From positions 348,230-412,229 of the forward strand of contig BDSI01000018.1 in the NCBI GenBank assembly GCA_003117195.1: a stretch of 64,000 nucleotides of DNA. The letters run 5' to 3'. How positions within the stretch are numbered: position 1 is the first letter of the stretch; every line of letters starts with the position of its first letter. The DNA comes from Eudorina sp. 2006-703-Eu-15 (lineage: Eukaryota > Chlorophyta > Chlorophyceae > Chlamydomonadales > Volvocaceae). Made by a program: the position numbers and the translations under genes. Below the pieces are notes generated by a model, which worked only from the letters and a program-made list of their open reading frames with translations, did no database searches and was not told the DNA's origin. Positions 48,601-58,122 of the stretch are shown in pieces.

Positions 48601-50526
48601 CTCTCCCGCACTGCCCCGCACTGCCCCGCCGCGCCTGGGCCCCCTCCGCAGGTGACCCTGCACGTGGACAAGGACAGCAAAGAGGCGCAGAAGGCCGCGG
48701 CCAAGGCGGCCGCCCCGCCGCCCCCGCCCGCCTCCACCGGTCTGGACGCCGTGCTGGCGGAGATCGAGAAGAAAAAGAAGGCGAGGGGGAGGGGGAGGGG
48801 GGGAGATACGGCCATGCCCTTGGGGCAGGCGGGAGGGGACTCGGATGGACCTTTGCGGCCGGCTTCGGCCCGGGTTTCCTATTTACAGCCGGCCGGCTTC
48901 CTTGACGTTTGGTAAATCGGCCAGGGGTCGCCTCGTGCTTTGTGGTTCCGAGGCATGCATCGTATCTGAGGAGTCGGTGTTGGGGCCCAGCCTGGGGTGG
49001 TCCGTCAAGCGTCTGCTCCCCCGTCGCGGCGTGCAGGCGACACCTTTGTCCATTCGCGTGCTCGTTGCGGCCAGCCTCGCATGTCGCTGCGGTTGGGGCT
49101 GCCTCGGTGTGCGGTGTCTCCAGGCCCGTTCCACCGGCCCTCCCCGTTCCTTGGCCTCTGGCATGTTAAACGCATCCACCCATCCACCCCACACAACAGC
49201 ACCACTTCTCTACAGTTACCTGAACCCACCCCACCCCACCCCACCCCACACCTCCTCAAACCCGCCAGGTCAGCGTGTTGGACAAGACCAAAGCGGACTG
49301 GAGCGAGTACAAGGTGCGGGCGCTGTTGTGGGGGGAGTGGCCTGGGGCTGGATGAAGTGACTGGACGAACGAGTCCGTGTGTGTGGGGGGGGGGGGAGGG
49401 GGGAGGCGGGAGCGGTCGAGTGGGTTTGGGACATTGGTGGACGGTGTACTGAAGCTGTGCGGCTGCCACAGCAAATGTCGGATGGGGTTGAGAGGGGGAG
49501 AGGCGGGGTCCCGAGGATTTGCTGCTGGATATCTGGTTGGGGCGCGGGCTGGGCTTGGGGCGATGGGGCCCCGTCCTCCTCACACGCCCCTCCACACCCC
49601 TCCCCACCCACGGGCTGCCTCCGCCGCTCCCCAACCCAATTCCCTCCCAACTCAACCCAATTTCCTATATCCCCCCCCCTCCTCACACCCCACTTCCCAC
49701 ACCCCACTTCCCACCTCCCACTTCCCACCTCACCTCCCACCCCACCCCACCTCACACCCCACCCCACCTCACACCCCATCTCCCACCTCCCACCCCATCT
49801 CCCACACCCCACCCCATCCCCCACCCCCCACCCCAGGCGGCCAACACCACAGTGGACGAGGAGCTGGAGGCGTACAAGAAGAGCGCGGACCAGTACCTGG
49901 ACAAGCAGGTCCGTGTGGGGATGTGTGTGTGGGGGGGGGAGAAAGAAACGGAGCCGCGAGTATGTGTGTGTGTGTTTGTGTGTTGTGTTTGAGAGGGGGG
50001 AAACCCGCCCGTGTTGCGGCAAGGGGTTAGGTGCGGGATGCGGCGGTGGGGGAGGGAAAAGGGGTTCACTGGGTGTGGCGTTTGGAATCTGCGCATCATG
50101 CGGGGAAGGCCTTGGTTTCGCGGCCTGGCGTCCAATCGGAGGACGCAGCGGCAGGCCTGTCCTGTCCTATCCTACCCGAACCCATCAAGTCCTGTCCTGT
50201 CCTGGGTCAAGCATACATCAGCGGCGGCGGGCAGGTGGCGGCTTGTGAAGGTTCGCAGTCAGGAAATCCGCCTTACATCCTCTTGTACGGTACAGCCTAA
50301 AAATCCTTATCCTTTACGTGTGCGGCGTCTCCCATTGGCGTCCAGACTCGCGCCGCACGTGATGGATGGGCCCAACCCACCCACTGTCCCCCCCTCCCAT
50401 CCGCACGCGCCCCTGCCTGTTCCCCTTTCCGAACAGAATTTCCTCAAACGCGCCGAGCTGCGGGAGTACGAGAAGGAGCGCGACTTGCGCCTGGCGTCCG
50501 ACGTGCGCACCCGCGGCCGGCTGTAG
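45611..50526 (+). CDS. SWC5: BCNT-C domain protein, SWC5/CFDP1-like SWR1-complex subunit
   Basis: Predicted 363 aa in seven exons: 45611-45756, 46205-46490, 47695-48018, 48652-48780, 49269-49313, 49837-49908 and 50437-50526. All are phase-consistent, and the intron after exon 4 has a GC donor (AAG|GCGAGG). The acidic N-terminus (SESDEEDDDYNP) and a second Glu/Asp-rich block match the histone-binding part of SWC5. The last about 70 residues are the BCNT-C signature: VSVLDKTKADWSEYK (296-310), EELEAYKKSADQYLDKQ and NFLKRAELREYEKERDLRL near the end. The family (yeast Swc5, animal CFDP1) stimulates exchange of H2A for H2A.Z by the SWR1/SRCAP remodeller in the nucleus. The middle is Ala/Gly-rich and probably disordered. 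The start is supported by the conserved acidic beginning and upstream AT-rich DNA. Introns carry many GT-rich and poly-C repeat copies. Confidence 0.92.
46999..47055 (+). repeat. (GTGGG)n G-rich repeat
   Basis: About ten uninterrupted GTGGG/GGGGT units lie in BCNT intron 2. Runs of four Gs spaced by single Ts could fold as a G-quadruplex on the sense strand. Confidence 0.8.
48553..48600 (+). repeat. CCAATTTCCTATAC-type intron element
   Basis: BCNT intron 3, about 55 bases before the 3' splice site; reads CGTTTTACCAATTTCCTACA followed by a C run. Confidence 0.8.
49652..49680 (+). repeat. CCAATTTCCTATAC-type intron element
   Basis: BCNT intron 5; reads CAACCCAATTTCCTATATCC and then Cs, followed by 150 bases of CCCAC/CCCACTT with no G. 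Confidence 0.75.
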
Positions 50527-50778
50527 CAGCTCACTGTCCCACGGGTGTGTATATGTGTGTATGTGTATGTCTAGTGGGCAGGGCGGGAGGGGTGCAGCCC
50601 GCGTGACACTCGGGAGCGGCAGTCAGGGACCGTAGCTGGCGCCCGGGGCGCTGTACGGAATTATCCATCCAAGCTGTAGCATCACATGTCTCGCTGGTGT
50701 CGGTTGTAGCAGCGAGGAGCGACTGTACAGGGGGCGCGCACTGCGTGCATTGGCCGCCTGTTGGGGAGGGGCGCCGGG

Positions 50779-50815
50779 TGGGCGATAGGAAATGGGTAGA
50801 CATGTTTATGCTGTG
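50779..50815 (-). repeat. CCAATTTCCTATAC-type element outside an intron
   Basis: BCNT 3' region. The reverse complement reads CATAAACATGTCTACCCATT and then TCCTATCGCCC. Confidence 0.7.
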
Positions 50816-50929
50816 CTGCTGCCGGGGGAGGGGATGGGGTTAAGGCAGGACTCCAAGCCGGACAGGCTCAAAGGGGCTGATGGAGGAAGAGGCGGCGGAC
50901 GCCGCCGGGGGGCGCGGGGGCAGCCGCCG

Positions 50930-50934
50930 TGTAA
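50930..50934 (+). terminator. Candidate polyadenylation signal TGTAA for the BCNT gene
   Basis: First plus-strand TGTAA after the BCNT stop, giving a roughly 400-base 3' UTR, a normal length for green algae. Confidence 0.5.
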
Positions 50935-51510
50935 CGAAGTCAAAAGTCTGGCCAAGGTGCCTGTGTCAGGAGGGGGAGCAAGGAAGGCAGCTGCCAAGTC
51001 ACGGCCATGTTGTTTTAACTTTACCCAAGTGTGGGAAGATGTGCATGTGCGGGCGGAGTTCGACCGGGCTGCGCGATGTCGGGGCGCGATTGCGGTGGCG
51101 CCCGACGCAGCTTGGTTCCAAAAAATTTAAAGTTAACCGCCGTCGCGTCCCAGATGGTGGCTCCATCTAAGCCATGACCGGGGAAGTCAAGATGTTGGAA
51201 CGCAGTGCCACCGAGCGGAAGCTGAGATGTTGCCGAAAGTAGGACCGTTATGTCCGTGCGAGAGAGGCGAGCTGTTCTGCTTGCCAACCGCGCTTCAGCA
51301 ATGGCATGGCAGCTGCTGCAAGACCAGTGAGCGCACGTCATCTTTGGCCTTCAACCCATCCTCATCAGTTCCGTAGGTTCCGTTGACCCGGTTCGCCACA
51401 ATACGGCACGTCGCTGATGTGATTTGTAAGTTTCCAACGCAAAGGATTGTCACAAGTATCTTGTTTCGCTTCGAAATTTTGACCGACCAATTTCGGTCGC
51501 GCGCATCAAT

Positions 51511-54500
51511 ATGGGAGACGCTGAAAGCACTCATGCGGGCGAGCCCAAAGCCCGTGGCTCAGGAGGAGCCATAGGCTACAGCTTCCTATCCATTCCTGAA
51601 GAAAAAACAATGAAAAATCTCTATGGCAAGCTCACTCCTGACCAACGGACCTGGCGATGCGAGCAAATGAAGAAATCCTCGGACCTACTGGAAAAGTCCT
51701 GGGTAGGGGCGACACAAGGTTGCATGGCATCTCTAAGCGACTGTCGAGGTGGACCCAAATCGCTTCGGTGGTAACCTGCGCCTGCCTGAACAGGAGCTGC
51801 TGCGACCCATTTCGGAAGGACAGTGGGACCAGGATAAGGCTTACAACGGCATATCGCTGTTCATCAAAGCGATCTATACCGGACAGGTACGCTTGCAGCA
51901 TGCAAGCGGTTCCAAATTCGGCCAGTATCAACGGGCGGGTGTTGCGCGGCGGAACCGGTCGCCCGCGACGCACGTCGTTGCCGCGCCTCCTTTCGGAGCA
52001 GCTGATCTCCACCCGGGGTCCGGCACCGCGCGCTGCCTCTTCCCCCCACCTCCTGTCCCGGCCTGTCATGCTCGCTGTCCCCCTCCCAACCCCCGCACGA
52101 TTCGCCCGCTTATCCGCCGCAACCTACTCCTGACTGACGATGCCGGCAAAGCGGCGCGACGAAGCCACGAAGCACCCAAGTATCCCCACCCACCCACCCA
52201 CCTACCCACCCACCCACCCACCCACCCCGTCACACCCACCCCGGCATACCCACCCACCCCGTCACACCCACCCACCCCGGCACACCCATGCGCCGGGTCG
52301 CAGGGCTACGCCGCGCTGCCGACGGCTCTGGGCACCCAGCTGGGGGAGGTGATGCGGATCGTCCAGGATCACATGCCGTTCTATGAGATCGGAGGCCGCC
52401 GCGTGCAGGGGGACGACAATCCCGCGCGATATGCGCTGCGGTGCGGTGCGGTGCGGGGCTGTGCGGTGCGGGGGCTCCGGCGACCCAGGGGGCAGGAGAT
52501 GGCTGGAGGGCGGCAGAGGCGAGGCGTATGCAGTCCATTTCCTCGAGGTCTCTGCGGTGGTGCTTCACATCCCCCCGTCTTGGAGTTACACCCCGTAGCC
52601 CGGAAACGAGGCCGCACCAGCCCAGAACCTGGTACGACATTCGTCGTGTGCCGTATGCGACCCCGACCGCGCCGTGCTCGCCCCCTGGTGGACCCCGCAG
52701 GGTGACGTTCAACTGCATCGCCACGGTGACGTGCACGGGGTTCAATTTCGGGGAGGACAAGCACATGGACCAGGAGCTGCAGGAAAAGGTGGGGTGGGGA
52801 GGGAAGGGCAGGGGAGGGCAGGGGAGGGGAGGGCAGGGGAGGGGTTGGGAGGGGAGGGGACTGGAGGGCGGCTGGGGTGAATGGGACCGGGGTGTGTGTG
52901 ATATACTGCGCCGCCGCTGCAAGGGGGCCAAGTGGGGACCACTGGGAGCGGCGGGGCGTCGGAGGGTCGGAGCGGTGAGAGGAGCCTTGCCGGAATGCGG
53001 GTGCGGGATGTGGCATGTGCGGGAGTGTGCGGCCGGAGGGTTGGGAGGGTGGGGGCGCTGCACGACGCCGCCCTGGCGCCCCACCTGCCGACTGGGTCGG
53101 TCGTGAGGCCGGCCCCCGCCCCGCATCCTTGAGTACAGCTGGCAGCGCGGCGGGCAGCACAACTGCACCACCGTAGGGCCTGACCCGGGCGGCTGTGACG
53201 AGGTCCCCAATCGCAAATCGCCCACCGCCTCCCCATTCTCCCGCGGCCCTCGCACGCACGCAAATCATGCGCTCCCGCTCTCCTCCCCTCCGCTCTCCCG
53301 CCCCCCCCCCGTGTGGTGTGGTGTCGCTGCGGCCTCTCCGCTTCAGGTGATGCTGATGGTTCGCAGCAGCCTGGACAAGCTGGGCGGCCCGCTGACCCAC
53401 GAGGGCACCCTGACGGCGGAGGAGAAGGGTTACATCCTGCGACTGGCCACCGCCGGTGGACCCGCCGAGGTGCAGCGGCTCGTCACCAGCACGCCCGTCA
53501 ACGTGCTGGCGCTGTACATGCTGCAGGTGCGTGTGCGTGTGGGTTTCTCAGGCAGTCAGGCGGGGAGGCAGAACAGGTGTGCGTGTGACATGCAGTGGGC
53601 TGAGCACCGGAGTGCCCTTCAGGGGTGTGTAAGAAAGAAGGCTGAGCCGCGAGAAGCCAAGTCCAGCGTAACAGGCGATGTAGGCGACGGAAGTAGAGGT
53701 GACGCCCGGGGCACTCGGAACCCGCGTTGCAGACAACCTTGATGGAAGTGAACGGTGACGGCGACGTAGGCGCTGGAGCCGCCGGATGTAGCATCCGGGA
53801 GCAACAGTTGACTGAGGCGGGCGCCAGCGGTCCAGTAGCAACCGCCGGCGGAATGACTGCCGTAGCGTAGTCTAAAAAAGACCGTGTGTGTGAGGTGGGG
53901 GTGTGTGGGGGGTAAAGATGGGGTCGTGTTGGAGGCGAGGGCGGGGAGGGGGGGGGAAGGGGGAAAGAGGGGCTGCGCGAGCCCTTGCACCCGTGCATAT
54001 TTGCAGTATCATTACCTCACCTCGCCTGTCCTGTACGGCAGGCCCAGTACGACATCGACTTGCGAGTGGTCAAATGGGTCCTGCACTACGCGGCCGTCCG
54101 CTGCTGTAAGGAGGTAGGGTGGGGGGTGCATGAGGAGGGCGGGGGCGAAGGGGGAAGGGGGGGGGATAAATTGAAAAAAGAAATAAACCCGAAGAACGAA
54201 CCCGGGCACACCCGGGGGAGGGGGGATCTAGCAGATGCCCGTTGGTCCTTGTTGACAGCAGGGGCCAGGGCAGGTGCCCGGCGCTGGCCGCGGCGGTTTA
54301 TGGGACGGAGATGTTGGTGGCGAGGTCTGGGAGGCGATAGAAGTGCCAGGTCGAGCGCTATGGCGGCGAGGGGCCGGGAGCTGGGGCCGCGTGGGCCCCG
54401 GGGGAGGGTGGCCTGCGCCACTGGCCAGCCCGGCAGGCCCCAGGCTGGTCGGCCCGCCAACTGACGGCCGGTCGGCCGGTCGGCCGGTCGGCCGGACGGA

Positions 54501-55636
54501 CGGACCGCTGGCCGGGCGGACGGGCCTGCCTACCTGGCGCCCAGATGCCTAATGGAGGATATCGGGAGGTGGTGCAACGGGCGCCTGTGCCCACCCAGGC
54601 GCCTATCCCTACACCGCCCCCTCCTGCTGCTGCTGCTGCTGCTGCTGATACTGCTGCTGCTGCTGCAGGAGTACGGCCGCGTCCGCTCCCAGCCGGGGGC
54701 CGCCCACGCTTCCCCCGCCTGTGTCGCCGCCCGCGCCGCCTGGCAGACCCACAGCCAGGCGCTCGACAAGCTGGAGCCGGGCAGTCCTCTGGCCGCCTTC
54801 ATGGTGGCGGAGGCCCGCAGCTCCGAGGCCTTCAACCCGGGCACTCTGGCGCTCATGAGGGCAGCGACGGCGGTGAGCGGGTGGTGGGGGTGAGAGGGCG
54901 GTGGCGGTGGCTGGGCGGGGGCTGGGAAGTGGGATAGCTGAGGGGGGGAGGGAGCGTGCAGGCGGTTGAAGGGGGTGTGAGATCGCCGGGGCGGTGGCGG
55001 CAGTGGCGGCCAAGGTGCAGTTGACGAGGACTGCTGGCGTCGGCCGGACGTGTGTGTGTGGGGATAATCATGGGGTAGGGCGCGTAGCTGCAGCCCCGCT
55101 TACTTCCCCAGTCCGGGGCGGCCGTCGAGGCGCCTGGACGGGTGTGCGGGGAGTGCCCTCGCGTCCCCTTCCCCCCGGGACCCGTGCCCGCCCGCAGCGC
55201 ACCCGCGCGGAGTACGGCAGGACCGGTGCTGTACTACACCTGTCGCGCTGCCTCCACCGCCGCTACCCCAAGTACGAGCACCGCCACGAACACCCTCACC
55301 CCCTCCCCAGAGTTCCGGACCGCGCCGCATCGTCCACAGGCTGGCCTGGCTTCCCCCGCCCCTCACCCCACCGGCCCCTCACCCTTCTTACACCCCGCAC
55401 CTCGCAAACCCCTCCACCACAACCACCACCCGGCCCCCGGCCCCGCCTTCCCCAGCCCCGCCTTCCCCGGCCCCCCTTGGCCCCCGGCCCCGCCTTCCCC
55501 GGCACCAGTGCGCGGAACGCCGCGGGGACGACCTGGTGGCGTGGCTGGCGCACCTCAACGTGGCCTACATGCTGATACACGGAGCGCTGGGGGACACGTT
55601 TGTGGAGGACGAAGTGCTGAAGGTGGGAGGGCGGCC

Positions 55637-55690
<54 letters not shown>

Positions 55691-58122
55691 TTCGTAGGCA
55701 GGCAGAGCAGGAGTGCGGCCGGTGTGTGTGTGTGTGTGTGTTTGTAAGGGGGGGGGCGTTCAGTGTATCGTTACATGTCTCGCGTGCATTCGTGCGCGGG
55801 CCGGCCGGCCGCCCCCTCTTCCCGCCCCCCCGGCAGTATAAATACTGTATGTCTACCAATTTCCTATACCCCCCCCCCCGCCCTCCTGTGCCACGTATCG
55901 GTTCCCCAATCCATACCCCCCGCCCTCCCCGTCAGGTTATGGACGCGGCGGCCCACCAGCGCGCGTCCGTGAGCCGCTGGGGGGGCACCGTGCTGACGGA
56001 GTCGCGGTGCCGCACCCTCAAGGAGGCGCTCTACAAGGTGAGCGGGCGGGGGTCGAGCGAGGGGCCCCGCGAGAACCACCCACGGGGGAGGGGACAGGGG
56101 AGGGGTGGTTACCCGGACGAACCCCGATGAGGGGGGGGCGTAGATCGTGACGTGATGGTGCGGTGGAGGCGCTTCCGTTGCAAGCAGCTGCACCGAACAC
56201 CCCGTGTGTGTGTGGGATATAGGATATTGGTGTGTGTGTGGGGTGGGGTGGGGTGGGGAGGGGGGCACCTCCACGGCTGGGATGCGGCGAACTCGCAAGG
56301 TCGTTGTGGGTTTCGTGCTGGCATGCGGTTTGTCGTACTGCCATGGACTGTACGGCATCGCGCTGCAGTTGGTAGCCACCTGTTGGACGCCCTCTCCTTC
56401 ATATCTTTGAAACCGAGAGTCTCAGTGGCGGCGATGACGGCCCGCAGGACCTCGACCAGGCGCGCGAGCAGCGGCAGACGCAGCTGGCGCAGGCGCAGGC
56501 GGCCGGCGGGAGTGGCTCATTAGCCGAAGGGCGACTGCCCGTCATCCTTGACAGCGGCCAGTGGGCGGTGATGACGCCCTCCGCTGTGCCACACCGGGAG
56601 TGCGCGGGCTGCAACAAGTACTTCCACAAGGTGAAAGAAGGGGTCGTTGAGGTGGTGGGACTGGGGACGGGCAGCTGTGAGAGGGGGTCGGCTGTCGGAA
56701 CCGCATGCTGCGTCCATGCAACTCGATTCGGGGTCGCGGGAACTGGACAGGAAGCTCCGGAGCGTGGCGGAAAGGGGACCGTGTGCACTCCTTTCCGACG
56801 GGAACGCCGCCAGCGTATGCCATGAAACAATCAGAATACCGTTCCTGCTTTGGACTGCGGCGCACCCATGTGCGGAATTGGCATCGTAAGTGTAATGTAA
56901 TGTAAGGCTGCGCCGTACAAAGGTTCCCGAAGAAAGCGTAAAGAAAGCGAACCCGGTAGGGGCTTCTCTTTCTGCTTTCTGCTTTACTTATATGGCGCTG
57001 AGGGCACTTGCCGTACAGAGCGATCGCCTATATGAAAGGCATATTTTGTCTTCATGCATCAACAGCTTCCCGAGCTATCGGGGAACTCGCACGTGTGCCG
57101 GAGTGGTCTAACGGGTGGGTCTCAAGTATGAGAATGAGCTTTCCCATAGCGAAAGCTGCGTGAGTTCAAATCTCACCGCGTGCAATTTTGTTTTTTTAGA
57201 GATTATTTCTATGTATGTATTTATGGTTATGGTTATATCTTTATAGTATTTATCATTTCTTTAATGAAAATATCGAGCCGTGGCTAGTAGTTAGTCAATG
57301 GTCATCGGCCACAACGCGCGTGGAGACCTTTTCGCCGCCTTGATTACCGCACGGCGCCCATGCATTGACCATCCTGCTGAGCTAAGTACACAACATTTAC
57401 CTGGTCATGGGTCTTCTTATAAAACCGTGTCGCTGCGGGGCAGTGGACCCCCCCTGCCCCGCGCTCATGCAGTTTCCCCTCGTGTCCCTATACTGTGAAC
57501 CGGACGGAGTCCTTCGCATCGCGCGCCACCCAAGCGAACCATTGCTGACATAAGTTCAACATAATCAGTCAGTGAGCCCCGGTCAACATAATCCAATCAG
57601 TAAACCCCTGAGGGGGTCAGGGTGACCGCCTGAACCCTCCCGTCAAGATCTGGCCACAACAGAGGACTACGCCGTACCCAGCCACCTGGTACCGACCACG
57701 ATCGGAAATTAGGAGGCGGCCGTGTGGCCAGCTTCGACCGCCCCTGCAGCGAATTGGGCCGCAGCCAACGGTCCGCTGTGCGGTGTGGTGCGATGCGGTG
57801 CAGTGCGAGGTGCACGACGCAACCGGCCCCCTCAATGTCAATCAAGACAGCGAAACCGCGAAACAGTCTCCGCACGAGCCACAGTCCTGCCGGCGGTGGC
57901 CGACGATGCACCCCCGCTCCATCCGCTCCATCCGCTCCATCCCAACCTGAACCCTCACCCTGGCTGCGTGCGCAGGCGATGGCGTGCGGCCGCTGCAAGT
58001 CGGTCTGGTACTGCGGCCGGGAGTGCCAGGCGGCGCACTGGAAGGCGGGCCATAAGGCCCAGTGCGCCAAACTGGCGGCCGCTCGGGAGGCGGGAGGTCC
58101 CAAGGAGGAGGACGACGACTGA
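51511..58122 (+). CDS. MYND zinc-finger protein
   Basis: Predicted about 542 aa in 11 exons: 51511-51702, 51749-51886, 52304-52440, 52701-52788, 53347-53526, 54042-54113, 54669-54872, 55509-55622, 55936-56037, 56376-56630 and 57976-58122. Junctions keep frame. The last two exons encode a MYND finger: CAGCNKYF, then CGRCKSVWYCGRECQ, HWKAGH and QC, giving the full Cys/His set for two zinc ions, near the C-terminus with an acidic EEDDD tail. MYND fingers are protein-interaction modules, often in chromatin or chaperone factors. The upstream 470 residues are helical (ALYMLQ, WVLHYAAVRCC, LVAWLAHLNVAYMLIHG) with no recognised domain and no SET motifs, so function is open. Exon 7 follows a CTG array that supplies the 3' splice site. 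An extra exon at 55198-55230 is possible in frame. The start (MGDAESTHAGE) is the first ATG after AT-rich DNA. Confidence 0.82.
54165..54225 (-). repeat. Dispersed element copy (TCGGGTTT-type core), antisense to host gene
   Basis: In the MYND intron after exon 6 the plus strand reads TTGAAAAAAGAAATAAACCC, then GAAGAACGAACCCGGGCACACCC. This is the reverse complement of the core at 59785-59845 and matches 43392-43435 almost base for base. Confidence 0.78.
54626..54668 (+). repeat. CTG repeat forming a 3' splice site
   Basis: An array of CTG with one ATA interruption runs directly into CTGCAG and then exon 7 (GAGTACGGC) of the MYND gene. The repeat acts as the pyrimidine-containing end of the intron. 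Confidence 0.8.
55638..55689 (+). repeat. (GT)26 microsatellite
   Basis: An uninterrupted 52-base GT run begins 15 bases after the 5' splice site of the MYND intron following exon 8. It is followed by a GCAGAGCAGGAGTGCG element copy. Confidence 0.9.
55690..55716 (+). repeat. Donor-side intron element copy (GCAGAGCAGGAGTGCG core)
   Basis: It follows the GT run in the MYND intron after exon 8. Related copies occur at 27049-27112, 27765-27812 (reverse), 31011-31070, 53545-53600, 12321-12365 and at the window edge 63970-64000. Confidence 0.7.
55833..55881 (+). repeat. CCAATTTCCTATAC-type intron element, best copy
   Basis: MYND intron after exon 8, about 55 bases before the 3' splice site. It reads CAGTATAAATACTG, ATGTCTACCAATTTCCTATA and a run of Cs. 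Confidence 0.85.
57089..57184 (+). tRNA. tRNA-Leu(CAA) with a 14-base intron
   Basis: The 96 bases fold as a class II tRNA. The acceptor stem GCACGTG pairs with CGCGTGC (one G-U), followed by discriminator A. The D-arm has the Leu-type AGTGGTCTAA, and the long variable arm is AGC-GAAA-GCT. The T-arm is GTGAG-TTCAAAT-CTCAC. The anticodon loop reads CTCAAG (anticodon CAA) and is followed by a 14-base insert after position 37, the usual place for nuclear tRNA introns. Removing it leaves 82 bases, right for tRNA-Leu; one T-T mismatch closes the anticodon stem. It has a B box (GTTCAAATC) and a T-rich Pol III terminator 2 bases downstream. It lies in sense inside the last intron of the MYND gene. 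Confidence 0.88.
57186..57197 (+). terminator. Pol III terminator of tRNA-Leu
   Basis: TTTTG followed by seven Ts starts one base after the tRNA discriminator. Runs of four or more Ts end Pol III transcripts. Confidence 0.8.

Larger units (their letters stand above)
50527..51510. promoter_or_regulatory. BCNT 3' region and MYND-gene promoter
   Basis: The 984 bases contain a plus-strand TGTAA at 50930-50934, about 400 bases after the BCNT stop and a plausible end for its transcript. A CCAATTTCCTATAC-type element in reverse orientation lies at 50779-50815. The last 450 bases are AT-richer and probably hold the promoter and leader of the MYND gene. Confidence 0.5.

Noticed and set aside
55198..55271. 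Additional MYND-gene exon reading RTRAEYGRTGAVLHLSRC
   Set aside because: The natural donor at 55271 breaks the frame into the next exon; skipping it, or using 33 bases only, keeps frame. Left as an alternative.
57335..57400. Second tRNA on the minus strand (A-box-like TTAGCTCAGCAGG)
   Set aside because: No B box, no T-arm and no acceptor pairing; only a D-arm resemblance.
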